64,000 bases of DNA from Fibrobacteria bacterium AD312 (lineage in GTDB: Bacteria; Fibrobacterota; Fibrobacteria; Fibrobacterales; Fibrobacteraceae). Each line of letters opens with the position of its first letter. Position 1 is the stretch's first letter. Positions 28,301 to 35,560 of this stretch are shown here, in pieces. Location: assembly GCA_001462345.1 (NCBI GenBank), contig LIUM01000002.1, forward strand, positions 57,954 through 121,953, written 5' to 3'. The notes below the pieces were generated by a model. That model had not been told where the DNA came from. It was given only the letters and a program-made list of their open reading frames with translations, and searched no databases. Made by a program: the position numbers and the translations under genes.

Positions 28301-29139
28301 TAGTTTACAATAGAGATACGATTCTTGTCGATTCTGCTCGCTGGAGTCGTTATCAAGACCTAACTAAAGAGCCCTTTATCGCCTCCGATTTTGAAGAACA
28401 CTTATTTGAGCTAACCTTTGATCTAGGCTTCTCGTATGCTTTCTGGAATAGCGAATTTAGAATCGATGGTATCTGGAAAGGAAAGCTTGATGGTTCTGAG
28501 TTTAAGAATGATTCTATGATTCAAAAGATTGATTTATCCACTGAAAATTGGGGTAAAATGGGGTATTATTTTTATGGGAATAATTACTTTGAACAAAAAT
28601 ACCCGATGTCTATCCAGACGAATCATCCAAAATACATCAATCGTTTAACATTTACTCCTCGTTATAAATATTATGAAAGAGATAATTTGAAAGAAAGGGA
28701 ATTAAGCTTATCCAATAAATTTGAAGTTCCTCTATTTTCTAAATTCCTCTCTCTCGCCTTGTCTGTTGAAATGAAAACCTTCAAACTCTCATGGGTCGAA
28801 GCAGATTATATGCTCCAAGATACTTTAAGTCAAGAAAAATTTCATTATTATCGTTTAGAAGATAGTAGAATTGTGGCAACAAATAAACCTAACCCCACAG
28901 ACAATGAAGTCTCTTCTCAATTACAAAAATTAGAAAACGGCTATGAGTTAATTTCAGAAGATAAAGAAAAAGAAGAAAGAGAAAATGACTATATCGTAGA
29001 AATCTCTGCCAAAATGAATCATTCAAAACAAATTTCCAGCGAATGGATTTGCCGTGGAGAATTCTTTGATAGACCAAATCAATTATCTAATGAATATAAA
29101 AATCTGTATTTCGGATTTAACTTTAACTATTCCTTTTAA
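25342..29139 (+). CDS. Giant outer-membrane protein: signal peptide, 13-residue repeats, beta-helix, barrel
   Basis: The 1265-residue protein has a signal peptide (about 1-22), twelve tandem 13-residue repeats of the form DSLNSQNETNVAT (residues 24-179) plus degenerate copies, a right-handed parallel beta-helix (about 205-420; SIPVGRVLIIEPGVEIRFD, then regular short strands with N and S turns) and a long C-terminal region of alternating aromatic strands that ends FGFNFNYSF, which fits a beta-barrel. It probably displays or anchors the beta-helix at the outer membrane. It overlaps the FecR gene by one base (TAATG). No enzyme motif is evident. Repeat number could vary without changing the frame because each copy is 39 bp. 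Confidence 0.78.
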   Translation: MINYRITGFTFLLLTTLLFAQSADSLNSQNETNVATDSLNSQNVTTVATDSLNSQNVINVATDSLNSQNETNVATDSLNSQNVTNVATDSLNSQNETNVATDSLNSQNETNVATDSLNSQNETNVATDSLNSQNVTTVATDSLNSQNETNVATDSLNSQNETNVATDSLNSQNETNVATDSSKKQDEPKVAIDASKEQQQSSTMLSGEIHGFLTKDKSPYTVTQSISIPVGRVLIIEPGVEIRFDTGASFSIDQGQLIAGGTKAFPIIFKGIESSTVWNGISITGPKKSDLRFVEISGAKTGVVLQQGSLTIQDTKIADASERGLFAIQSNLKMIHCFFKNNPIGVHLASKNEAYLERILFKENIIGLYSSSESNAQIVSSIWKENRFALLYMKNSQLTLHRSSIENNEVGICSNEMLRPETREQVKNNKIDFQSKADFLATKIPLPPELKLSLEDEPKTEIPAISQAKDSTNWTMVGNVSAGINYRYVYTRRNHGKLNEVINQDTIGVKERYPNLWEIPGIGFDASVYLLLKNNNNQSLELSTDFYSDSWNRFNLDHFSLEYSDNYNVLTLGDFNLSLGETYLAGLSAFGAHYTLSLLRKKENHPLFTFSGFWGEAQKPFITDTRNPDIYKDWIDEGEAKAQRLVWGGDFKWDPLRRFNANFGVLFSDDEIDDPLLRDGDRATTITADPLQSAMSVYAEGNWLFFPGDIELNGQIALGRADTSDVIAQRAINQVFQDAGLSTSSYATLREIMQNSNLIQSLSRDEMIQIFGDYTSLTNSEMRDSLSSLIQEAKKVRDDFEKETNDSRTIGLDVTSQNVAIGASLFWNIKKTTLFGHINYVGENYYSPGSPSQLTDVREFGGYLKQEVSPKWTFKFSYELDVENAAKDTKYNIFGLSEGTRLGLFEEPDSLYLKEHELDIDRTKYLHDLGIENTFTLNKNTNVFFNFQFEYQTQHRPYRLRALYDAESGIFNDSWFAPIRNRDTTTLVYNRDTILVDSARWSRYQDLTKEPFIASDFEEHLFELTFDLGFSYAFWNSEFRIDGIWKGKLDGSEFKNDSMIQKIDLSTENWGKMGYYFYGNNYFEQKYPMSIQTNHPKYINRLTFTPRYKYYERDNLKERELSLSNKFEVPLFSKFLSLALSVEMKTFKLSWVEADYMLQDTLSQEKFHYYRLEDSRIVATNKPNPTDNEVSSQLQKLENGYELISEDKEKEERENDYIVEISAKMNHSKQISSEWICRGEFFDRPNQLSNEYKNLYFGFNFNYSF
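25411..25878 (+). repeat. Twelve tandem 39-bp repeats within a coding region
   Basis: Twelve head-to-tail 39-bp units encode DSLN-SQN-(E/V)-(T/I)-(N/T)-VAT. Variants alternate in blocks (ACG-AAA versus ACG-TAA in the middle), which suggests past duplication of multi-unit blocks. Two degenerate units follow to about 25930. Eleven of the twelve units contain an N-x-T sequon. Confidence 0.95.
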
Positions 29140-29144
29140 TCCAA

Positions 29145-30704
29145 ATGCCAAGTTACCAATATAGAGAGCTTTCCGTTGACTTAGATAAAAAAAATAATGT
29201 CGCTGAAGCTCTCTCCCATACGCTTCATATTTCATTAGATTCTATTCAAAACCTTAGCATAGAACGCCTCTCTCTTGATAGTCGTAAACGAGGTGCTCCG
29301 CATTGGTCTTATAACGTTTTTTTTGATACAGAAAAAACCTTAAAACCTCAACATGGCCTTTTCAAAAAAGAATCTGAAACTAAAAATGATCTCATTGTTG
29401 ATTCTGTAGATGTTTCTTCTCTTATCCATGTGATTGGAGCTGGTCCTGCTGGGTTATGGGCAACGCTACATTTACTTCGAAGAGGATTTCAAGTTAAACT
29501 TTATGAACAGGGAAAACCTGTGGAATCTCGTTTTAGAGATATAAGACGCTTTTTTAATGATAGACATTTTAATCCAACGTCTAACGTATTGTTTGGCGAA
29601 GGAGGAGCAGGAGCTTTTTCTGACGGAAAATTAAATACGAGAAGCCGTAATTTATTTTCACAAACAGTTTTAGAGGATATGGTTCATTTAGGAATGTCTA
29701 AAGAAATCCTCTATTTTTCAAAACCCCATATTGGCACCAATAAACTCGTTCTTTTACTACGCGCCCTTCGTCAAGAAATTATTGATCTTGGTGGAGAAAT
29801 ATTTTTTGAATCAAAATTAGAAGATATTGAAATCACTAACCAACAAATCTCTAAGATTAAAATCAATAATTCTTGGCTTGATTGTGACACGCTAGTACTT
29901 GCCCCAGGCCACTCTGCGCGAGATCTTTATGAGTTGCTAAATGAGAAAGGCGTTACTCTTGAAGCAAAGGGTTTTGCCATGGGAGTACGAGTAGAGCATC
30001 CTCAAGCCTTAATTAACGAACGCCAATTTGGGAAGAATGTCGACATTGATTTAACAGGAAGTGCAGAATACGCTCTCACGGCCAAAACATTAAAAGATAC
30101 TTCTTCTGCCTACAGTTTCTGCATGTGCCCAGGCGGAGTCCTTGTTCCTTGTGCTTCAGAGCAAGGAGCGCTAGCGACTAACGGCATGAGCCATAGCCAT
30201 CGAAAAGGACCATTAGCAAACGGAGCCATTGTTGTTCCTGTTCAAGCAGGTAAAAGCCTCTGGGATGGTCTTAATCACCAACGGCGTTTAGAGCGCATCG
30301 CTTATGAAATAGGCGAAAAGTCTTATTCAGCACCAGCCCAATCGATTGAAGCTTTTTTGAATAAAAAAAGAGATTCCATAGACTTACCAAAATCTACGTA
30401 TCCATGTGGACTTACTCCCAATAATATTTGGGATTGGATGGATCCCTATATTTGTAAATCTCTTGCAGAAGGTTTTTTATCCTTTGAAAGGAAAATACCT
30501 GGTTTTATAAAATACGGAACCATTATTGCCCCAGAAACAAGAACAAGCTCCCCTATACGAATTTTAAGGAACCTAGATACTTTAGAATCGGTATCCACAA
30601 AAGGCCTTTTTGTTTTAGGAGAAGGAGCGGGTTATGCTGGAGGGATTGTCACTAGTGCTGCAGATGGTGTTCGCTTCGCATTGAAAGCAAAAAAGCTACA
30701 TTAG
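29145..30704 (+). CDS. FAD-dependent dehydrogenase, COG2509 type
   Basis: The 519-residue protein has an N-terminal extension of about 90 residues that resembles the start of the COG2509 family, followed by the FAD-binding motif VIGAGPAGLWATLHLLRRG (about 97-115), the family signature FGEGGAGAFSDGKLNTR, and the C-terminal FVLGEGAGYAGGIVTSAADG that closes the FAD site. Substrate is unknown for the family. It begins five bases after the giant outer-membrane protein gene and is followed five bases later by a pseudouridine synthase, so a shared transcript is likely, although the functions look unrelated. Confidence 0.88.
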   Translation: MPSYQYRELSVDLDKKNNVAEALSHTLHISLDSIQNLSIERLSLDSRKRGAPHWSYNVFFDTEKTLKPQHGLFKKESETKNDLIVDSVDVSSLIHVIGAGPAGLWATLHLLRRGFQVKLYEQGKPVESRFRDIRRFFNDRHFNPTSNVLFGEGGAGAFSDGKLNTRSRNLFSQTVLEDMVHLGMSKEILYFSKPHIGTNKLVLLLRALRQEIIDLGGEIFFESKLEDIEITNQQISKIKINNSWLDCDTLVLAPGHSARDLYELLNEKGVTLEAKGFAMGVRVEHPQALINERQFGKNVDIDLTGSAEYALTAKTLKDTSSAYSFCMCPGGVLVPCASEQGALATNGMSHSHRKGPLANGAIVVPVQAGKSLWDGLNHQRRLERIAYEIGEKSYSAPAQSIEAFLNKKRDSIDLPKSTYPCGLTPNNIWDWMDPYICKSLAEGFLSFERKIPGFIKYGTIIAPETRTSSPIRILRNLDTLESVSTKGLFVLGEGAGYAGGIVTSAADGVRFALKAKKLH

Positions 30705-30709
30705 GTGTT

Positions 30710-31681
30710 ATGATCACAAGAATAATAGACCGCCATCATTCCAACATGAGACTTGATCGTTACTTACGTCAGAGTTTTTCTACCGAATCCCTTTCAACCT
30801 TATTCGCTGTTATTAGAAAAAAGAAAGTAAGAGTCAATGGCGTTGTTGCCAAAGCACCCTTAATTCTAAATGAAGGTGATTTAGTTGCTATTTATGAAAA
30901 CTTAAAGGAAGATAATGAAACGTCTGTTCCTCATTCGGGATGGGGTTCTTCAGCCACTTTTTGTAACCCTACTTTTTTCAAAAATAATTTTCAAATCGCC
31001 TTAGAAACGGAAGATTTTATTATTGTCGACAAACCTTCTGGAATTGATAGCCAGCCAGGTTCAGGGACTCGCCCTAAAGAAACTTTAGTTGATATGCTTT
31101 GGCAATGGGGGCTTAATGAAAAGCACGATTTTAAGCCAACCCTAGTTCATCGATTAGATAAAGAGACCTCTGGTCTTCTCATGGCAGCGATTCACGGTGA
31201 TGTTTTAAGAGGGCTTACAAAACTCATTCGAGAGCATCGAATTAATAAGCATTATTTTGCATTAGTTCAAGGTCATTTAGATAAAGAAAAAGGGACTATT
31301 ACAACTAAACTAGAACGTTCTGATTCGCCACAAGGGGCGAAGATGAAAACGAGTGACTCTAGTGGAAAAGAAAGCATTACTCACTATAGCGTCTATCGTC
31401 GTTTTGAATCTATGGATTTAGTCAAAATAAAACTTGAGACGGGAAGAATGCACCAAATTCGTGCACACTTTGCAAGTATTAATCATCCTCTTGCTGGAGA
31501 TTCTCGTTATGGAGATTATTCTTGGAACCGGGAACTACGAAAAGAGTACGGATTAAATCGACTTTTCCTTCATAGTTTTAAGCTTGAATTTGAATGGAAT
31601 AATCAAAAATACAATGTGGAATCGAAGCTTCCTCAAGAATTAAATAAAATCATTCAGACCCTTTCAAAAACAAACTCATGA
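30710..31681 (+). CDS. RluA-family 23S rRNA pseudouridine synthase (RluC/RluD-like)
   Basis: The 323-residue protein has an N-terminal S4 RNA-binding domain (about 14-75; RLDRYLRQSFS and VRVNGVVAK) and the RluA catalytic domain. The catalytic aspartate is in VHRLDKETSGLLM near residue 150, and TGRMHQIRAHFASINHPLAGD and RYGD follow. It converts uridine to pseudouridine in rRNA; the exact target sites cannot be read from the sequence. It is the last gene of the run beginning at 23468. A hairpin and T-rich sequence on the opposite strand lie downstream. Confidence 0.92.
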   Translation: MITRIIDRHHSNMRLDRYLRQSFSTESLSTLFAVIRKKKVRVNGVVAKAPLILNEGDLVAIYENLKEDNETSVPHSGWGSSATFCNPTFFKNNFQIALETEDFIIVDKPSGIDSQPGSGTRPKETLVDMLWQWGLNEKHDFKPTLVHRLDKETSGLLMAAIHGDVLRGLTKLIREHRINKHYFALVQGHLDKEKGTITTKLERSDSPQGAKMKTSDSSGKESITHYSVYRRFESMDLVKIKLETGRMHQIRAHFASINHPLAGDSRYGDYSWNRELRKEYGLNRLFLHSFKLEFEWNNQKYNVESKLPQELNKIIQTLSKTNS

Positions 31682-31739
31682 TCTCTAGAAGGCTTATTTT
31701 GGAGTGAAAGCCTAATTCCCAATTTTGAATTCATACAAT

Positions 31740-31835
31740 AAAAAATGCGGCGATAAATCGCCGCATCTTAAGAACACGCTCAAAGACTGTGACTAACAAC
31801 TATAAACCATTTGTTGATAGTCAGACAAGCTCTGA
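31740..31835 (-). ncRNA. Candidate small structured RNA with terminator
   Basis: On the minus strand this gene-free stretch contains three hairpins in a row: TCAGA/TCTGA (31821-31835), a GACTA-ACAAC type stem with one mismatch (31791-31822), and a GC-rich stem ATGCGGCGAT/ATCGCCGCAT (31745-31766) followed by a T-run, which is a strong intrinsic terminator for the minus strand. The terminator is about 165 bases past the stop of the lipoprotein gene at 31930, unusually far, so it may end a separate RNA or a long 3' UTR. No promoter was identified. Confidence 0.4.
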
Positions 31836-31905
31836 CACTACGATTAAAATACTTGTTACTCCTAGTTAAATCAAGTTTTGATTGCCTTTCTATAGTACAA
31901 TCCAC

Positions 31906-31926
31906 GTTATTCCATATTGGAATAAC
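31906..31926. repeat. Perfect 9-bp inverted repeat downstream of the lipoprotein gene
   Basis: GTTATTCCA and TGGAATAAC flank the triplet TAT. It lies three bases past the stop of the minus-strand lipoprotein gene. It could be a 3'-end hairpin or a protein-binding dyad. There is no T-run. Confidence 0.5.
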
Positions 31927-31929
31927 CCA

Positions 31930-32661
31930 TTAATTTTGCCAAGTCGTATCACAAACCATCCCTCCTTCTGTTGTTCCTTGACAAATGATAGTTGGTTCTA
32001 CTTCTGGCTCAGGAAGTGTATCAACAAAATTTTCACATTCTTCTATTAATGGTTTAGCCAAATCCTCTAAATAAAGAGTTTCTTGGATCTTCGCAATACA
32101 TATCATTTCAAGTTTTTCGGTGATACAGCCTTCCGAATAAGAAGCAAGAGAACCACCCAAACTATTACAATTGGCAATAAAGGCAATACTGTCAGCAGAA
32201 CATTCACCCGTAGGCCTTTCAAAGCCGTAATAACTTGACCATAAATAATGAATAAATTGACTCCCTTCAAACTCCTTCAATAGGATAGCCAGTATATTTG
32301 ATCCCCCTCTAGGAAATTTCATTTTCTGAACACCAGGTTCATCTTTGTATATGTTTACAGAGCAACCATCGGTACTGCCCTGATTCAAATAGTAATAATA
32401 AACTTCTTTTTCTGTCTTAAAGGAATAAGAAACAGGAGAAGGAGTGGTAATATTATAGACCAACCCTGGATCATCAAAAGAATTATTAAGATAAACCGTT
32501 GGTCCGTATGCATGTAATACACTATCCATAAAATAGATGTCTCTTTCAGACAATTCTGCCAAAGCATTAGGATCTACAGAGTTACCGACTATTTCTTCAT
32601 CAGAGCATGCCGCTAGAGCTATTATGACTATAACGGCTATCATATAATATTTCTTATTCAT
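31930..32661 (-). CDS. Lipoprotein encoded with a TIGR02147 regulator
   Basis: The 243-residue protein starts with a lipoprotein signal (KKYYMIAVIVIIALAAC, cysteine 19 or so) followed by an acidic linker. The mature part contains about ten cysteines (for example CSVNIYKD, ECSADSIAFIANC, GCITEKLEMIC, ECENF, IICQGTTEGGMVC), suggesting disulfides. I see no known domain. It overlaps the upstream regulator gene by eight bases, so it is translated from the same transcript. TIGR02147 genes in Fibrobacter are often next to secreted protein genes, as I recall, which supports a regulator-target pair. Confidence 0.7.
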   Translation of the reverse strand: MNKKYYMIAVIVIIALAACSDEEIVGNSVDPNALAELSERDIYFMDSVLHAYGPTVYLNNSFDDPGLVYNITTPSPVSYSFKTEKEVYYYYLNQGSTDGCSVNIYKDEPGVQKMKFPRGGSNILAILLKEFEGSQFIHYLWSSYYGFERPTGECSADSIAFIANCNSLGGSLASYSEGCITEKLEMICIAKIQETLYLEDLAKPLIEECENFVDTLPEPEVEPTIICQGTTEGGMVCDTTWQN

Positions 32662-33496
32662 TGCCCTTCTCCTTCTTACATTTATACTTTTTTGTAAATG
32701 GGAATAATTGAAAATTCAAACGGTACACTTGATTTATATTGTCGTGTTCTTCAGCAATAGCCATAATCTTCTTGCAGCATTTTTCTATTTCCTCAGTGAT
32801 CAGACCATAGGATTCATCATTTACGCCAAGAGTGACTCCTAAAAAGTGTCTTTCCTCTGGACTATATTTATCTACGGCATGGACAGCCAACTCAGCCATT
32901 TTATTGTGCATCGCGCGTATGGCAATAGGCAAAGATTCCATTGAACCGATTACCGTTTTTTCTGTTTGTACAAAATGATTTTCACTTGTCTTTTTTAAGA
33001 AGCCTGTCTTAGTCAAAAAAGAAAGTGCGTTTCGAACCTCTTCGGCAGAAACGGCCTCATGGCAGGCATCCGCCATCTCTTTAGGTAAAGCTCCTTGCAT
33101 CATAGGAGCAAGTTCACGAATCACTGGATACATCCAGCTTCCGTAATACTCAAAGGCATCACTGTCAATCACACGTGCCTTATGTTCCCTGGCAATCTTT
33201 TCCATTTTAAGCAAAGCTTCTTTCTTTATTTTGTCTGCTTTGGCGTTGCCAAAAATCACCATCTGTTCAAAGTATTCACGCTCATAGCCCTCCAAACCCA
33301 ATGACTGCGCAACCCTTCCCATTTTCGTTTTGCTGAGACTACTCTTGCCTTCACAAACAAGCTTCATGTAGATTGGTGAAGTAAAGCCCGCCAATGCGGA
33401 AAACTCCCTCCATGAAAACACAGAAGTCCGTTTACGCTCATTATATACATCTTGCATATACTCGCGATAATCTTTGTATTTCAAAATGTTCTTCAT
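32654..33496 (-). CDS. TIGR02147 family putative transcriptional regulator
   Basis: The ATG at 33496 is chosen over a TTG at 33526; the product is then 280 residues and begins MKNILKYKDYREYMQDVYNE, the family-typical start. A helix-turn-helix-like segment follows (FSWREFSALAGFTSPIYMKLVCEGKS within residues about 24-50). The family was first described as a large paralogous set in Fibrobacter succinogenes; its members are thought to be regulators but few are studied. The gene overlaps the lipoprotein gene downstream. A perfect 19-bp palindrome lies 114 bases upstream with an additional half-site at 33539, so it may regulate itself. Confidence 0.85.
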   Translation of the reverse strand: MKNILKYKDYREYMQDVYNERKRTSVFSWREFSALAGFTSPIYMKLVCEGKSSLSKTKMGRVAQSLGLEGYEREYFEQMVIFGNAKADKIKKEALLKMEKIAREHKARVIDSDAFEYYGSWMYPVIRELAPMMQGALPKEMADACHEAVSAEEVRNALSFLTKTGFLKKTSENHFVQTEKTVIGSMESLPIAIRAMHNKMAELAVHAVDKYSPEERHFLGVTLGVNDESYGLITEEIEKCCKKIMAIAEEHDNINQVYRLNFQLFPFTKKYKCKKEKGNE

Positions 33497-33609
33497 ATCT
33501 ATAAATATAAACTGAGATATAGACAAAAGAAACTAATTATGATACATAACTCAAATTTATTTGCTGGAAATTTGGTTTTTTTCATTTAAGATAAAATTAT
33601 TTTTTCTTA

Positions 33610-33628
33610 ATGATACAGCCTGTATCAT
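33610..33628. promoter_or_regulatory. Palindromic operator candidate upstream of the TIGR02147 gene
   Basis: ATGATACAG-C-CTGTATCAT is a perfect dyad of two 9-bp arms. A matching half-site ATGATACA lies at 33539-33546, nearer the gene. Both are in the 211-bp gap upstream of the regulator start at 33496. A role as its own operator is inferred. Confidence 0.55.
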
Positions 33629-33707
33629 ATAAAAAACAATTCTTGATAAAATGAAATCGTATTTTGAAAACTGATTGTTGTATAGAAGTAAAATTGGAAT
33701 GAGTGAT

Positions 33708-34523
33708 TTACCTTTTTTTCATCTTCATTTTTCGTTCTTCATACTCTTTTTGTTGATCTTCGCCAATTGGACCAACGCTAAAATAACGACTTTGAGGATG
33801 AGCCATATAATAACCACAAATGGAACAGTCTGGTAACATCATATCACTTTCAGTCAATTGAATCCCTACTCGTTCGTCTGGATGAAGTAATCTCCAAAAA
33901 GTTCTTTTTTCCGTATGATCAGGACACGCAGGGTACCCTGGTGCAGGCCTTATTCCAAATGGCTCATTTGGAGCGTAACCCCAATAGTCTTTCATCACAT
34001 CTCGATGTAATTTTTCAGCATAGGCTTCTGTTAACCTTGCCGATAGTGTATGCAACAGCATCCCTGAGTAAATATCTTCTTTAGAAGCACTCTCTTTTTG
34101 AAAAGCCTCTACTCCAAAACCCACACTAAGAGCAAATAAGCCTATCCAATCCGAATCATAAGGAGAAAAATAATCCGCTAATGAGCGAAGTGGAGCGTCT
34201 TTATCTTGTTCTACTTGCTGGCGTAAAAAATGAAGCATTTCATTTGTCTCATAAAGGTCTAAAGAATCCCCTATTCGACGAACCCTGTAAAATCCTATGA
34301 CCGCCCTTGCTTCTAACAAGCGTTCAGAAATTATTTTGTCTAAAAAGGATCTGCCCTCTTTTAACAACTGTTCTGATTGTTCTTTATCTTTTTGGACTCC
34401 CCACGCCATCAAAAAATACTTCCAGTCTATCCATGGAACTAGATTTTCAAGCGGTTCTCCGACAAGAACATGAACACCTTCTTTTTTAGGTGCTGGTGAA
34501 TATTTCCATACATTAGTTGGCAT
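33708..34523 (-). CDS. Free-standing methionine synthase (MetH) reactivation domain
   Basis: The 271-residue protein matches only the C-terminal SAM-binding reactivation domain of cobalamin-dependent methionine synthase: the motif GIRPAPGYPACPDHTEK, the LTESDMMLPDCSICGYY segment and FSVGPIGEDQQKEYEERK near the end. In E. coli this domain is fused to MetH and reductively methylates inactive cob(II)alamin. Here it stands alone, as in organisms with split MetH. The rest of MetH is not in the window. The ATG at 34523 is chosen over a TTG at 34544; AAGGAT lies about eight bases upstream. A MITE lies 40 bases upstream of the gene. Confidence 0.9.
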   Translation of the reverse strand: MPTNVWKYSPAPKKEGVHVLVGEPLENLVPWIDWKYFLMAWGVQKDKEQSEQLLKEGRSFLDKIISERLLEARAVIGFYRVRRIGDSLDLYETNEMLHFLRQQVEQDKDAPLRSLADYFSPYDSDWIGLFALSVGFGVEAFQKESASKEDIYSGMLLHTLSARLTEAYAEKLHRDVMKDYWGYAPNEPFGIRPAPGYPACPDHTEKRTFWRLLHPDERVGIQLTESDMMLPDCSICGYYMAHPQSRYFSVGPIGEDQQKEYEERKMKMKKR

Positions 34524-34575
34524 AAAAGGATCCTTATTCTTCAAATATACTCATTCAGAATCCCCAACAAATTTA

Positions 34576-34736
34576 GGGCACCTCTAAAAATTCTCTTTCT
34601 ATGGAATCGACTGCGACACATCACAATAGTTCGTCACCCAAAGTGGTGAATAACACCATTATTGGCCACTTTTCATTTCTGCTCTTGCTCGGTCTCGCTC
34701 AATTCCATGGTCGCAAACCAATTTTTAGAGGTGCCC
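34576..34736. mobile_element. 161-bp MITE with 17-bp terminal inverted repeats
   Basis: The ends GGGCACCTCTAAAAATT (34576-34592) and its exact reverse complement (34720-34736) enclose a non-coding interior. A 4-bp target duplication TTTA flanks both sides (34572-34575 and 34737-34740). The interior has weaker subterminal similarity (ATGGAAT) and no transposase. It therefore looks like a miniature inverted-repeat element moved in trans by a transposase not in this window. The family was not identified from the ends. It lies in the 428-bp gap between the MetH reactivation gene and rdgB; the rest of that gap (to 34951) holds nothing else I can support except a small TCTGT/ACAGA hairpin near 34843. 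Confidence 0.9.
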
Positions 34737-34951
34737 TTTATTTATTTAAAGGTTCGTCCAAAAAAAACAACTTAAATGATTTTAATACTTATGCAAAGCA
34801 CACAAATAGGGTGCTGAAATGAATTAACAAAATAAATATCTGTAAGGAAACAGACTAATCATTTTGTAAAAACTTCTGTAAGAAGCTGATTCTACAAGCT
34901 TTTATAGCTATAAACCATACCTAATATGCCCTTTTTTTATATCTTAATCCT

Positions 34952-35560
34952 ATGAAAGAATTATACGTTATCGCGACGAGTAATCCAGGAAAAGTAAAAG
35001 AATTTGCTAATCAATTGGGTTCAGATTTTTATGAAATAAAATCCCTTTCTGATATTGGTTTTAATGAAAAAATAGAAGAGACTGGATCTTCTTTTCAAGA
35101 AAATGCGAGCATCAAAGCAAATGCTGTTTGCGAGTTTTTAGAAAAAAAAGGCATTGTAGCTACAGTCATTGCCGATGATTCTGGGCTTGAAGTAGAAGCT
35201 CTAGATGGAGCGCCAGGAGTATATTCGGCAAGGTACGCCGGAGACGATGCTTCTGATCAAGAAAATTATGAATTGCTCTTAAGTCGCTTAAAAGGAAATC
35301 TAAATCGTAATGCTCGATTTGTCTGCGTTCTTTGCGTTCAAAAAGTAAACGAATCGCCTATTTATTTTGAAGGGGAATGCAAAGGAATAATTATAGAAAC
35401 GCCCAGAGGTTCTGAAGGTTTTGGGTATGATCCTATTTTTATTCCAGAATCGAATGATCGTACTTTTGCAGAAATGACTATTGCCGAAAAGAAAGCGTTA
35501 AGTCATCGTGGGCATGCAATTAAGAAATTAATTGAGGCGCTAAAACTTTCCCCCAATTAG
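34952..35560 (+). CDS. rdgB: XTP/dITP diphosphatase (RdgB/HAM1)
   Basis: The enzyme removes non-canonical purine nucleotides such as dITP and XTP from the pool by hydrolysis to the monophosphate. The 202-residue length is normal. It carries ATSNPGKVKEF at the start, the metal site DDSGLEVEALDGAPGVYSAR, and the C-terminal GFGYDPIFIPE with FAEMTIAEKKALSHRGHA. It is convergent with the amylase gene, and the two coding regions overlap by 41 bp at the 3' ends. Confidence 0.96.
   Translation: MKELYVIATSNPGKVKEFANQLGSDFYEIKSLSDIGFNEKIEETGSSFQENASIKANAVCEFLEKKGIVATVIADDSGLEVEALDGAPGVYSARYAGDDASDQENYELLLSRLKGNLNRNARFVCVLCVQKVNESPIYFEGECKGIIIETPRGSEGFGYDPIFIPESNDRTFAEMTIAEKKALSHRGHAIKKLIEALKLSPN

Noticed and set aside
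34601..34822. 73-codon plus-strand frame through the MITE
   Set aside because: It crosses the right end and target duplication of the element and has no ribosome site.
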